From the NCBI GenBank assembly GCA_023055355.1, contig JALJCS010000015.1:14924501-14988500 (forward strand): a stretch of 64,000 nt of DNA, written 5' to 3'. Shown here piece by piece: positions 46,761 to 58,900 of the stretch. The first letter of the stretch is position 1, and the number at the start of each line of letters is the position of its first letter. The position numbers and the translations under genes were made by a program. This DNA is from Agelaius tricolor (Eukaryota > Chordata > Aves > Passeriformes > Icteridae). A model generated the notes under the pieces. That model worked only from the letters and a program-made list of their open reading frames with translations. It had not been told where the DNA came from and did no database searches.

Positions 46761-48330
46761 GCTGCTGCGTGAGGAGAGCTGGGGTGGTGTCTTGCCCCGT
46801 GTCCCATGGGGCACCAGCCCGGGATCAGCATCTTCCCCCAGATGTTTTGTGTCCCCCCCAGCCAGCCCCAGGCTGGTTAGTGAGACAAATAACGGGAAAT
46901 AAACGCAGAGCCCCCCACAGAGCTGAGGGATCGGCAGCAATCACTCAGCCCCGTGGGATGAACCAGCAATCCTGTTAGTGTTTCCCAGACCCAGAGCCTG
47001 GCAGAGGACTGGGACAGCCAGGGTGACATTCCAGAGGTGCCCAATCACCTGTTTAAGTTACCAGACCTCACAGGAAGAGGTTTTATGATGAAACAAGCAA
47101 TATTTTTCCCTGGCTTGATGAGGATAGTGATTGTTGAGCTCCTTCCTCACATGCTGAAGGCTTTCAGCCACAGAACAGTGTGGCAAAAGATTCTCCAGGC
47201 CAAACCAGCTGCTGGAAGGTTTTTGGGACAGCCTTGAAGTCATGGAAATCACAGAAACAGCAGCAGCTCGTTACCCACAGCACATAGGAGCTCATGGCTC
47301 CTGCTCTCTGCTGAGCCTGGAGCAATCCTCAGAGCTGTGCCACTTGTGGTGCTAGCCAGAGGATTGTGTTGCCTTTCCCAAGTGGGATGGTTTCCACTTG
47401 GGATAGGCAACAGCCAGATTTACCCACCAGATTTCCACAGGCAGATTTATCCACCAGTGCTGCTGGGGGCTGGGGCCACACCAGCAAGGAGCCCCTGATC
47501 TGTGCCACAGCTGGGGTGGCCCATTTGCAATTCCAGTGGCCCTTCAGGCAATGGGTGGGGAGTGAAGGCTGTGCCCGGGAGAGTGGGGAGGACACCTCAC
47601 CACCCCAGGCCTAGGGGAGCTGGTCTGCACTCTGGGCTTTAGTAGCTGGGAAAAATATCCTAACTTTTCAGCATAACAGTGACAGGGATGGGAATTAGAG
47701 CATCTTCCATTCATAGATACGAGTTTAGCCAAGTTAAATGCCCACAAATCATTTAGGTTTAACATCGACAATTCCCTGTGAACCTGGATGAGATTTCCAG
47801 TTCTCCAGGTTTTTTACCTCCATCATCTTGGTATAAAAAACAAAAAAACCCTCTCTCTTCCCTGCAAACCATACTTTTCTTCATGACCATGAATACAGCA
47901 AGACCAAAATAAAAGGGGTGGAAAGCAGAAAATGTCACTGGAGTTGCCCATCAGAGGACAAGCTATTGGCTGCCAAAAAGACAAAGAAATCTGCATCCTG
48001 TGTTTTCCTGAGGTGCCCTTTAAAAGGAATAAAACATTTGACACACCTCTAAAGGGAATATCTGCTGTGCCCAGCCCTGAAAAGTAGTAGCCAGGGAGCA
48101 CCAGGGCAGTGGGAATCGCCCCCTCCTGGGGCTGTTCACGGTCCCCTGGACTCCCTGGCATGGCCATGGGCAATACACTGGAGGAATGGAGTCACAGACC
48201 CTCCCACTGACCCTTCTTGGGGACTGGTGCAGGGAGCACCTCCTCTCCAGTCCCCACAGCAAACACGGAGCTTGGGAGGGGCTCAAGGGGCATCCCATGG
48301 CAGAGAGACAGGAGAAATGTAAAAGTGTCT

Positions 48331-48336
48331 TTTAAT
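48331..48336 (-). terminator. NRN1L: Poly(A) signal ATTAAA for NRN1L
   Basis: The + strand TTTAAT is ATTAAA on the gene strand, 142 bases past the NRN1L stop. It is the common variant signal, in an A/T-rich patch within otherwise GC-rich sequence. Confidence 0.7.
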
Positions 48337-48477
48337 ATAAATATAAATCCATCTGAAGCGCTGCAGGAGAGGACCGTGCCCGCGAGGGATGCCCGGGAGG
48401 GAGGTGGGCGTGGCGGGGCCGGCCGGCAGCCGGGGGAACGGAGCCGGCATCACCGGGGCACCCGAGGGCGAGCGGGG

Positions 48478-51357
48478 CTACAGCCGGGGCAGCAGCAGCG
48501 CCAGCAGCGCCAGCAGGGCCGGCAGGGCCAGCAGGGCCAGCGGGTGAGGGTGCGGGGCGGCGGCCGAGCCCCGCAGCGTGGCCTGGTTGGTCTCAGAGGC
48601 CGGCGAGCTCTGGGCGCTGGCCAGGCGGCCCCGGGCGCTGCACAGCTCCTGCAGGTTCCCCTGGAACTGGATCTTGCGGGACTCCTGGCGCAGCGACTCC
48701 CACACGGTGGCCGCTTCCACGGGGCATCGCGACAGCACCTCGCTGGCGCAGGTGTGGAAATCATCCCAGGACCTGGGGAGGAGGGCGGGGGTCGGGGGCG
48801 GTGCTGGTGGCGGGTGACCCCGCCGTCCCAGCGGCTCCCACACGGACACTCACTTGCAGATGGCGTCCAGCTCCTGCGCCTCGTCGCCGCCCTCCTCCTG
48901 CTGCTGCTGCCGGACGCTCTGGGCCATGCTCTCCCCCAGGCTCAGGAGGCATTCGGCGAAGCCCTTGTAGATGGTGTCGCACTGTCCCGCCATGCTGACG
49001 GGCTCCTGGCTCGCGGCTGCGGGGCACAGAGAGGAGACACCGGGCTGAGCCCCCGCCTGCCCGGCTCAGGGCAGCGTGGCGTGAGCGTGTCACCTCTGAA
49101 ATGTGGCGAGAGGCTTCCACATGCCCCCGGCCAGCGCCATCCCCTCCCTGGGCACTGCAGTGACCCTTCGCTCCCGGCCCGCGAGCCCGAGGCGATGTGA
49201 CGGCCCCGCAGCGATGCTGCCATTCACCTCGGGCCTCCCCGGCTCTCCCCAGAGCCATCTGTCCTGGCCTTTATCCCCTGACAGCAAAGATTAATTTGTG
49301 ACTACAACCAAAAAAAAAAAAAAAAACAAAAAAAAAAAAAAAAAAAAAAAAACAAAAAAAAACCAAAGCAAAGGCTCAGCAAACTGGAGTCCCTGCTCTG
49401 ACTGCAGTGAGAAAGAGAAGGAAAGGGGAAAACAAAGGGGAAGGGGGAAAGAGAAAGAGAAAGGGAAGGGGGAAAGGGAAGGGTTAGGGTTAGGGTTAGG
49501 GTTAGGGTTAGGGGAAAGGAAAAAGGAAAGTGGAAAAAGAAGGGAAGAAAAAAGGTGGGAAGGGGAAGGGGGAAGAGAAAGATGGAAGGGGAAAGGTGAA
49601 CAGGAAGGGGAAAGGATAAAGAGAAAAGGGAAAAGGAAAATAGGGAGGGGAAGTGAGGGAGAGAAAGAGGAAGAAAAAGGAAAAGGCACAAGTACAGGTC
49701 TGGCTGTTCCATTCTGAGAAGCCCCTGCTCTGCTCCACAAACAATTCACCACTGGCACTGGCCATACCCTGGTGCTGGACACAGGACAGTGGGTGACAGG
49801 GTGTGTTCATGAGGACTTCCAGTGCATCCATGACTGGTGGGAAGCCCAAAAGGAGCTGGTGTGTGACTGGGTCACAGAGAAAACCTTCATGTTCCTCAGC
49901 TCTTCCCCAGAGGTTCTGTAGGCCAGAAGATGTGGGGTCCCTGTGCCAATTCACAGGAGTTACAAGAGTTTTGGAAGTGACATGGGTGTGCACCAGGGAG
50001 GTTTCTAATTGAGGAGAGCCCTGCAGGGGACCCCTGTGGAAAGATAACCCCAGAAACAGCTGAAAGTTTCCTGGTGACTGCTGAGGCAGCCAGGACATCT
50101 CCAGGAAGCTTGTGCCTTGCTGCTGGCATCCCATGTCTGCACCCCTGAACAGGGTCCTGAGCAAGGTGGCTGTCGAGACTAACACCAGGGCAAGCCTGAC
50201 ACGATCACAGGGCACTTTTGGTGCTTGCAATGAGAACCCCCTGAGCACAGCACCGAGGAAAGCCTTGGACTGATGACAGACACGTGGGTCACAGACATTG
50301 CAGGTATCAGTAGAGAACGTGGGATCCACTGCTCCTCTTTTCACCCAGCCAGGCACAAGCCTGCCTCCCACCAGCCCAAGGACCCAGCAGCTGGCAGGGC
50401 CAGGTGATGCCTCCCTTCAGCCTCTCCCTGCTGCAGGCTGAGGTTTCACCTCCTGGGCTCCTCTAAGGTCCGGCACAAGCCCTTCCCTCTGCTCAGCTCC
50501 CTCGGCACGAGGCTGGGCAGGGCAGGCAAAGAAGGAGAAAGCAGGAGGGCAAATAATCTCTGCTGCTCTGCTGCAAAACCGTGGGGAAAAACCTGCCCCT
50601 GACTCTGTCAGGGAGAAAGCCCAGGGGAAAAGCACAGGGGAAGTTTCCCAGGGCGCTGCAGAGCATCCCGAGTTCCCCAGCGAGTGCAGCCATCCTGCTC
50701 CTGGGGAAGGGTCGGAGTCACCCACCCTCTGAGCCTAAAATCCACCAGGGGTTTGGTGATCCCTGGCCTTCAATGTCCGTGCAGCCGGACCAGGTTAATC
50801 CCAGGTTCCCCATCTCTCCTCAGAGCAGAGATGTCACTGGTACCGCTGTGCTCCGCATCCTCCCTCGGCGCTCGGAGGAGCGGGAGTGTGGAGGGGACAC
50901 GCTGGTGCCAGTGAGGCTCAGGACCTGCCGGGTGACAGTTCCCCAGCGATCAGGATGCCCTCCGGCCCCGCTGAACGAGGGCAGCAGGGAAAGCCAGCAG
51001 GTGCTGGGGTGGGCACGCAGGGCTGGAGAGCCGGAGCTCGGGAACCGTCCCCGCCTGAGCAGAGACACCCCGGACAGCGCCGTGAAGCCGCGTTCCTCCT
51101 TGCCCGGCATCTCAGCACACGGGACAAGAGTGGATGGATCGCTGAGCCGAGGGGCCACCGGGCACCTCGCTCCCCGCAGCTACAGAGGGAGCGGGACGCG
51201 GCCGGGGTCCCGCTCCCACCCGCCCGCCCCCAGCCCCGGCGGGGAGAGCCCGGGGTGTCGGTCCCGCAGCCCGGCCCGGAGCGGTCCCGCGGCACTCACC
51301 GAGGTGCAGGAGCAGCGGGCACAGGACGCCCAGCAGCCGCCAGCAGCCGCCGCCCAT
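48478..51357 (-). CDS. NRN1L: Neuritin-like protein NRN1L, complete, 171 aa in three exons
   Basis: Minus-strand exons are 51357-51300, 49016-48854 and 48772-48478, with stop TAG at 48478-48480. All borders are AG/GT and phases agree (1 then 2). Residues 1 to about 20 form a hydrophobic signal peptide (MGGGCWRLLGVLCPLLLHL). The core carries the neuritin pattern CDTIYKGFAECLLSLGESM, then a Q/E-rich insert, AICKSWDDFHTCASEVLSRC and an ELC motif: six mature cysteines as in the family. The C terminus, after a TLRGS segment, is a Leu/Ala-rich hydrophobic run ending PRL, the expected GPI-attachment signal. The product should be an extracellular GPI-anchored protein; neuritin relatives promote neurite growth and survival. 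Its length is close to the 165 aa human form. The QQQQEEGGDE insert looks longer than in human. It lies between EDC4 and PSKH1 as in mammals, all three in the same direction. Confidence 0.94.
49310..49362. repeat. Poly(A)-rich run on + strand
   Basis: 53 bases, all A except two C interruptions. In the NRN1L pre-mRNA this is a poly(U) run about 300 bases upstream of the exon 2 acceptor. No retroposed gene body is attached. Confidence 0.9.
49409..49686. repeat. Purine-only (GA-rich) tract of about 280 bp
   Basis: The + strand is almost entirely A and G, with many GGGAAAG and GAGAAAG words, broken mainly by the telomeric block. Long homopurine tracts of this type can form triplex DNA and are hard to sequence and assemble. 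Confidence 0.9.
49481..49514. repeat. Interstitial telomeric repeat (TTAGGG)5
   Basis: Five perfect TTAGGG units run from 49484 to 49513, preceded by GGG and followed by G. This is the vertebrate telomere motif, here inside NRN1L intron 1 and within the purine tract. The G-rich strand is the + strand; the transcript carries CCCUAA. Confidence 0.97.
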
Positions 51358-51530
51358 GGTGCGGACCCCGCGCCGCCGCCGCCGAGTGCTCCGCGCCCGC
51401 CGCCGCCGGCAGCCCCGGCCCCGCCGCCCGCCCCCGGCCGCCGGCACCGCCCCGGCCCAGCCCCCGGCACGCCCTGCCGGCCCCGCCGAGGGGCGGAGAG
51501 CCCCGGGGCTGGACCCCGGCCCCTGCAGTT
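50900..51530 (-). promoter_or_regulatory. NRN1L: NRN1L CpG-island promoter
   Basis: Strongly CpG-rich sequence covers exon 1 and the bases just upstream of the ATG at 51355-51357. No TATA box is evident. The island is cut off abruptly at about 51533 by a CR1 element, so the proximal upstream region is only about 175 bases long. Confidence 0.7.
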
Positions 51531-51532
51531 CA

Positions 51533-51870
51533 CGGAATCACAGAACGGTTTGGGTTGGACGGGACCGAACAAACCATCTCGTTCCAACCCGGCAGGGACA
51601 CCTTCCAGCCCTGTGCAACCTGGTCTTGTGAACGCCTCCAGGGATGGGGCACCCACAGCTTCTCTGGGCAACCTGCGGCCCACTGTCTGCACAGGGAAGA
51701 AATTTTTCCTAATATCCAATCTAATCCTGCCCTCTATCAGTGTGAAGCCATTCACCCTTGCCCTGTCACTCTATGCCCTTGTCCAAGCCCTTCTCCAGTT
51801 CTATTGGAGCTCCTGTATGTATTGGGAAGGTGCTGGAAGGTCTTCCCAGAGCCTTCTCTTCTCCAGGAAG
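51533..51870 (-). mobile_element. CR1 LINE 3' fragment beside the NRN1L promoter
   Basis: The + strand begins CACGGAATCACAGAACGGTT and continues with GGACGGGACC, CATCTCGTTCCAACCC, CTCCAGGGATGGGGCACC, TTTTTCCTAATATCCAATCT and AGAGCCTTCTCTTCTCCAGG. About 340 bases of CR1 3' end, the longest clear copy in the window. It fills half the gap between NRN1L and EDC4. Confidence 0.93.
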
Positions 51871-52164
51871 GAGGAGCAGCCAGAGACATTTTTGCTGTGA
51901 AAAGAGGAATGAATGTCCCCTTCCTGCAGCCAGCAGCCCACCAACAATCCCCTCTCCCTGGAAGCAGAGATCATTATGCCCTGCTGGACTCAAACAGGAA
52001 AGCTTGAGCAGAGACTCAGGAAAAAATCTGGAAAGAGAGAAGTGATGGTGGCCCATCACCTCAGGTTCCAGCCTGGAGATAGTTTGATATCCTAAAAGAC
52101 CCCTGAGTCTTCCCTCCATCACACAACAGAAGAAGGTCTCCATGTCTTTTTTCTCAAAAAGTTT

Positions 52165-52170
52165 TTTATT
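52165..52170 (-). terminator. EDC4: Poly(A) signal AATAAA for EDC4
   Basis: TTTATT on the + strand gives AATAAA on the gene strand, about 810 bases past the EDC4 stop. A U-rich stretch (the A-run at 52194-52230 on the + strand) lies just upstream in the transcript. Confidence 0.75.
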
Positions 52171-52979
52171 GAATTGTTCTCAATGTTATTTCCAAAAAAA
52201 AAAACAAAAAAGAAAAAAAAAAAGAACAAAACCCCCCAAAACTTCAAAATTTAGATAAAAAGAAAAACCTCGTTGTAAAATCAAAACTAATGTCTGAAAC
52301 ATGGACATGCTCCAATGCACAACAGAACCGTGGCCCCCCAGGGCTCTTGCAGTTTGCTGCTGCCTCAGCACCCTGACCCAGAGCCCCTCCCCAGGGCACT
52401 CCAGAGGTATCAGCCCTGCCCAAACCTGCCTCACTGCGCCAGGCGGGCTGGGCACTCCACTGCGGATCTGGAACTAACGAACCGCAGAGTAACTAACTAA
52501 TTAATGAATTCTATCTAACCCTCTCGCTCAGCTGACCTCCTCCCTGTGCCTGCAGCCTGCCAGGGAGGAGGAGTTTGAGCCCTTCCCTAAGGTGTGGGTA
52601 CAGGTTTCTGGCCAGCGAGGAGCAGCCCCTGGGCTCAGCGCACGCCTCGCTGCTCCCGCGCTGATCCAAACTTTTATAGGGGCAAGGAAAATCCATCGGC
52701 TTCTGCTGCACGAGACACGGACTGCCAGCCAGCCTTGGGACGGATGGGCAGGTGAAGAAGAGATTTAACTCTCAAAAAAGAGGCTATTTAGGAAAAATAA
52801 GCCAAGTGAATGTTCAGTGACTATTTGGAACTATACACAGATGGTGCTCGCCTTAGAGACATCACACACGCGTTGATGATTTCCTGGCAGGAGCTCTTGA
52901 CACCAGCCAGGCGTCGTTAGTAACTACAGATCTGTGGGGTGGGCTCTGGTGGAGCAGCCCACCAGGCAGGCAGCTCCTC
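52171..52979 (-). other. EDC4: EDC4 3' UTR (inferred)
   Basis: About 0.8 kb between the EDC4 stop and its first AATAAA. No protein is encoded. A T-rich run in the transcript corresponds to 52194-52230. The extent depends on the poly(A) signal. Confidence 0.65.
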
Positions 52980-55900
52980 CTAGGTCATGCCAGGGGTGAC
53001 CAGGCCCTGCAGCATGATCATGAGGCGACGCGCAGGCTTGCTCAGAGGGTTGTGGGGTTCCACCTGGAGGAACTGGAAGAGCTTTTGCCGCACCTGGTTC
53101 ATGACTGACCCCATGTGGTCTCGGGTGATGGGGTCGCTTTGGTCAAGGTGCATCACTGCATCCTCCAAGTAGCTGAAGGAGAGAGAGTGAGGTTAGGACC
53201 AGACCCAGAATATGATCCCAATCTCATTCAGTTCGTGTTAGTGCTGAAGATACAGTTTTGCTCCCCGCTCCACCCAAACTCTGCAGTATGTTCAGCTGTC
53301 ACGAAATCAATGTTCCTGACTCACAGCAGAGTCCACCTATCCCTTCCTAAACATGTGAGGTCAGCCTACAGCTCCCAGCCTGCCCACCTGTGCCACAACC
53401 TGGCTACTGGAACCAAGGCAGAGGCAGCAGCCAGTGAGAACTCCCCACAGTGCTGGAGGTGACTCTCAGTAGATATTTTCTTAAGTACCTTTAAACAGAA
53501 TTAGTCACTCATTAGACAGTAAAACCCTTCAGCAGTGAGGCGCAGTTTGTGTAGGGTTACAATAAAATCCATCCAGGAAGGGGTGGGATAAGATCAAAAC
53601 TTTTACTCTCAAGATACTCTCAAGTTCAGATGAGCCATCAGCTTTTAAACCACAGCCTGAGTAAGGCAATGTGGTCACTGCAGGTTTTCAAAAACAATCC
53701 AGTTTAAACTTTACAGCAGTAGCTTTAACCCTAATTACCAGCCTGTAACTTGAAGGTCTTTTCAGTTTTTCTAGCTTGCTTATCCTTACTGAGTTAAAAA
53801 TGCAATTCAAGTAATTTTTCCATACCAGCCATAGTCAAAACTTGTAGGTACCTTAACAATTCAGCTTTTAAGGGCAGATAGCAGGGTTTTGACTCAGACA
53901 CTAAAAATGTACATGGCAAGTATCAGTACAGTCACTATTTTGTCACAGAAGCTTTGCTTGGAACATCTACCAGAAATTATACCAGTATCTCCTGCTGCAG
54001 CCTCCCACTGAGCCTTTCTGACAGTCACGACAAGAAAGTGCTGACACAAAGTCCAGGGATGGGTCAAGAGTTGAGGACAGAGCAAACTTGCCCTGGACAC
54101 TGTACTGTCCAGGGGACATGGCACTATCCCTTCTTTTGCCTCCACAAGGAAATCATTCCTTGGGGAATGGGGATTGCTGTCACAGGCTGCAAATATTTAC
54201 AGGCTACAATTCCAGAGGTACCAGCACCTACTGCTGGGTTCTCCTTCCACTACTACCTCAGGGCAGCAAAGCTTTCTGTGGCAGTGCTGACATATTTTTC
54301 TGAGTTACCACTGGCTTTAAACATGCCAGTAACAGGCTACAGAAACTCCAACTTTTGTCAAAGTTCTACCTTCCACTTCTAGGCACTGAATTTAAAGCCA
54401 GGGCTAAGAACAGGACCCAGTTCTCTGGTCATACTCACTTCAACTTCAGTTCTGTACGAGTGCCCAGATCTGAGGAGAGTTGCTGAATGAGGGAGAGCAG
54501 CACAGGCTGGGACAGTGGGCATGGATGCTGTCCAAATACTTGCTGAGTATCCACAGTCTCACAGACATAGAGAACCAGGTTGAGATCAGCTGCTGTTAGA
54601 GCCTGCAAGGAAGACACAGCTAGAAATGCACAGGAACCAACAGGCAGGTGAGGGACACAGGACAGAGTGACAGCTCTGGGATGCTCAGTGGCTCAACAGC
54701 CTCCTCTGGGAGAAAAAATCTCTGCACCTCTGCTGTACAGGCCAGCAGGGCCATCTTTAGGCTCTTGCTCTATGCTCTGAGGGCACCTGTGTCTGTTCCA
54801 AGCTGAACAGAGCACAACCACACAGAGGGGAGCAAGTTACTGTCAGCAGCATGGAGCAGGGCCAGCAGTGCTATCATTCCCAGAAGAGTTTGTCTGCAGC
54901 AGCTCAAAGGGATCTGCCTGCATGTTCAAAGTCAAAGGCAAGGTCAGGCCCCAGCTGTGGATCTGCCTGGAGAGGCTTATGAAGCTGTGTGTGCCACGTG
55001 TCAGTGCCAATGGCAGAACACACTGGAGCACTGACACTGTCCTGACAGGACATGGGCAGGAATGAAGGAACTTAACTGCTACCAAATCATGGAACCTGCA
55101 TGGCTCTGGCTCCACCTGCATGAGAACAACTGCACCCCTCAAGCACTCCACTGCCACAGGTCTTTTCAGTCAACTCCTGTGTAAGCTGTTTTGAGATTAT
55201 GTACCCACCCCAAGGAGCTTTTTTTCCTTCTCAGTCCCCAACAAGCAGTGGATGACTACCAGGAAAACTGGGTACCTGCTGGAAAGCTTGGTTGAGGTGT
55301 CCCTGCTGGAGCAGCTGAAGGATGTGAGTCTGCTGGGACTGGAAATCCATGTGAGTAGAGGGGATGGGTGTCCCGGCTGCCGAGCGCATTGCCTGGACAA
55401 TGCTCGAGGTGACAGCTGCCTGCTGCTCCTTCATAGCCAGGCTCACTTCTCCTTTAATGACTCTCTGCACCTGGGCCAAAATAGACTCCTGCATGCTGAA
55501 AAAAAACAAAACAGAACCCATGGGCACCTCTGAGAATGAAGAGCCCAGGGATAACACTGCACAAAGCTTATACCAGTGAGAAAACACAGGCTGGTTTGCT
55601 TTTTGTAGTGGGGCTCCCTAAGGGTTCATACAAACAGATCTGAAGCACAGGCAACTCTGTGGCCAACACCACAACATCCCAGGGTGCACTTGGAAGATGC
55701 TGGGATTCTGTGCAGGAGAGTGACATTTCAGGGAACTAAGTCTCTCATCAAAGTGTTTTAAATCTTTAATATCTCTGGCTTACAAGCAAGGACACTAAGC
55801 TGTGGGGTTATCCCCAAATGAGGCCAGCTTCCTACAGGAGATCTGTCAGATGCAGCTCCTTGTGTGCAGATCACACCTTTAGAATGAGAACACACTTATA

Positions 55901-58900
55901 TTGTGCCTGTGACTTCTCCACACAAGAGGATTTCACAGTGCAGATTCTGCTGCTCTGTGTGACACCTTTTCCCTCAAGGGCTGGATTCTCCTCTCTCACA
56001 AAGGGTACAAAGCATCAAACCTGCTCTACCACAGGTAGAAAAGCAGGGCTTCCTTGGGAACAAGCACAGCCCATGCAACAAGACCAGAATTTAGTCTGGT
56101 GGCCTTCCTGGCAACTCTGGCCTGCACTGAAGACCCCAGTGTGTTCTGACATTTGTTCTAGTGGCTTAAAATAGACATGGTTGTTCTGCCCCATAGGTGA
56201 CCACCAGCCAATCCCAATGCCTGGCAATCTGCCACTGCCTCACGGTGTGAATGTGCTGAAGGCCCTGCTGGGATCCCATCCTGAAAGCAGGAGGGCAAAG
56301 CACAAACTGCTGCAGAGCAGCTGTGGGGAGAGAGAGTAGCCTGTAGAAACTGTATGCCTGAGGACACTGGGTAAAGAAAAGACTCCTCTGAAATTATTTT
56401 CAGGAAGTACTCAGATTTGAGTCTGCTTAGTGGTGCCTTAGATCCTTCTGTTCTCCACTGTGCACACGGGACGTGGAGAAAAGCAGGCCCTGAACTTCTC
56501 AACAGAGCTGGGAAACCTTCTGTGGGCAACAGCCACCAGCCCACTTGCTTTGCCCTAGTGCAGGGCCAACAAGCAGCCCTACAGCACTCCTGGCTTGCTG
56601 TACACCTCAGTGACACCTCTTTCCCCAACTCACTTGCCCACGATGAGGTGGAGCTGGTGCTGCAGCTCGGCGTGGACGCTGGCGGCGATGCTGGAGGCCA
56701 GCTGCTCCGTGCTGCTCTGCAGGGCGCTGATCAGCTGCCGCAGCTGCCCCAGCAGCGGCTCCCGCACCTCCTGCTCCCGCACCTTCTTGTTCTTCAGGTG
56801 AGCCTCCAGCTGCTGGATGTCTGCAACAAGCACAGAGGGAGAGGTTTGTGCCACCTGCACCTGTGGAGATGATCGGGGCAGAAATCCGGCTGGCAGGCTC
56901 GGCGTGTTCTCCAGCGGAAGCGATCGCTGAGCCCGTGTATGAGCACAGGACAGGAGAAGCACAAGCCTTGTTTTGGACCATATTAGATCAAACTAGAAAC
57001 CCATCTTTCAGTCTCCCCATCACACAGCAACAAACCCACCAGTTCTCCTAAAACAGACTTCTACAGGCACTCCTTGTTCAGGGGACATAAAGGCAGGAGT
57101 GAGGGTGTTTTATTTCATACATAGTGGGAATTGTGATCTGCATTAGTTCAATGCTCATGAACAAAGAGGGGAAACTTTTCTGACAAGAAAGAAATCATGT
57201 CTCCAAAGATTTAAAACCTGTATTTTAAAATATCTTAGAAACTGGCCTGATCAAAAGCTCTTGTAAGCTCTTGTATTTGTGGGAGACTTGTGTGGAAGAG
57301 GAAGGGTGCAAAGTAAACAGCAGCTGGAGACACCCTGCAGATCTGTGGCCAACAGAAGTCACTGTGCTAGCACTGGCTACATTCAGGCCCTCTCAGAAAC
57401 CAGCTCTGCAGAGTAATACCTGTCCAGCCTCCCCAAAGGCCAAGGATCTGCATCCCAAGCCTGAGAACAGCAATGATCTTCTGCAGTGCATCAGTGTACA
57501 GTTTTCCTTACTTAAGGGTATGCTCTATTTCAGCCTATGTCCACACTGTTCAGCCACTATTTAACCTCTGGTCACCCTGGTACCCTTCTCTAAACCTTCT
57601 CCAATCCATTACCCATCTGAGAGGAGGGCCTAGCTGCAGGACTGCTACCCTCTCCATTCATCATTTTCCTGACACCAGGATGGGATAATCCTGCAGCTGG
57701 GCTTTTCCTACTCAGTAGATGAAGTCACAGATTCCCAGAACACAGCTGAGTGTTTTGATATGTGGGCTACAAAGACCAGAAGTGAATCTGTACTCTTATA
57801 GCACCACCCACAAAAACCTCCCCACTTTTGTTTCCCAAATATGAAACAGAACACATGGAAGGGCTAAGAGGTTAAACACTCACCAGTGAAACTCTGAAAG
57901 GCAAAAACATAAGGCCAATGTGTTGCCAGCCACTAATGCAGATAGTGCAGAGAAGAATTGAAGAAAACCTACTCACATTCCTGTGTGCCCTGCTTGAAGG
58001 TGTCATTGATTTGCTGGAACATGGACTGGCAGCTCTTCTCAAAGGCTGGCAGCACGACGCTCTGGAAGGCCTCCCTGTAGGCTGACTGGATGGGTCCCTG
58101 CAGAGTGTCAGCTGTGGCCCTCACAACACTGTCTGTAAGGTTCTTACAAGCACACACAGAAAATTCCAGAACATTAACTACAGCCTGATCTAAGGTGTGA
58201 GCAAACACCAGGTCCCTGCCACACACCCACACCAGATATGGACAGCCCAGTGTCCAAGGCTGTTCCCTTGGCTCTTCCCACTGGCCAGGCTGCACTGTGA
58301 CTCCAGCAGGCAGAACCCCTGCTTGCTCAGGGGCTGCCCAAAACCAGCACCACTTCTGCTCTAGAGCAAGGGAAGGTGGCACAGTCAGGCACAGCTCCTT
58401 TCCCTTCTCCTCCTTCCTTCCCAAAAAACCACAATTCCCTGCCAAGGTAAGTAAGCAGCCTGTGTCCCCTAAATAATGTAAATATGGAGAACAGAATGCA
58501 GCGAGTCAAACCTTTTACATTTGACTGAGTTGGCCCTAAAAGTCACTGCTGTGGTGAGAATTTCTACTCTAGTAGAAAATGAGCAACTTGGTAAATGAAA
58601 AAAGTGTTAATGAGACAGAGTGGGCAGGGGAGCATGCAAAGAGCTTCTCCTCCTAATAAGACCATGAAAAAGCTTTGACTACTGGCAGCTAAACTGGCAT
58701 TACCTAGAGACAGAGGTGAGGGGAAAAGGCATAAGAAGTTGCTACCCAGGCAGGTGTGCTACCCAACTCTGTGTCCTGGTACTCTGGTACTCCTTACCTT
58801 TGATTTCACTAGCTTGGTAATATTCTCTTTCAGTGTCCCCTCAACAGCAGTGAGCTTGGTAGCAATAGTATTACTGAGCTGGCTGACAGTAGGGTCCATG

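Larger units (their letters stand above)
41996..48310. other. Intergenic region between PSKH1 and NRN1L
   Basis: About 6.3 kb with no supported gene. It contains a CR1 fragment at 44019-44180, a pair of inverted 13-mers (CCAACTTTCCATA near 44790 and its complement near 44951), two diverged 53-62 bp repeat units at 46246-46360, and an isolated CpG-rich patch at 46480-46760. Everything else appears unique. Confidence 0.6.
49017..51299 (-). other. NRN1L: NRN1L intron 1
   Basis: A 2.3 kb intron bounded by donor GTGAGT (51299-51294) and an acceptor reading TCTGTGCCCCGCAG before 49016. It holds an A-rich run at 49310-49362, a near-pure purine tract at 49409-49686 with telomeric repeats inside, and about 700 bases of unassigned sequence (49700-50420) that is open on the minus strand but resembles no protein I know. 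Confidence 0.85.

Noticed and set aside
48217..49200. A 327-codon + strand open frame opposite NRN1L exons 2 and 3
   Set aside because: Shadow of NRN1L; its Gly/Gln/Arg-rich product is the antisense of the conserved neuritin-like frame.
49298..49717. Lys/Glu/Gly-rich open frames in the purine tract
   Set aside because: Direct translation of a simple repeat, with no evidence of expression.
49508..50371. A 287-codon minus-strand open frame in NRN1L intron 1
   Set aside because: One third of it is the polypyrimidine tract, which lacks stops by composition. The rest shows no domain, no splice support and no similarity I recognise. RNA-seq would be needed to revive it.
50581..52007. Long overlapping + strand open frames (439 and 373 codons) across the NRN1L promoter
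   Set aside because: They run through a CpG island and a CR1 element, are Pro/Arg/Ala-rich, and overlap each other in two frames: composition artefacts.
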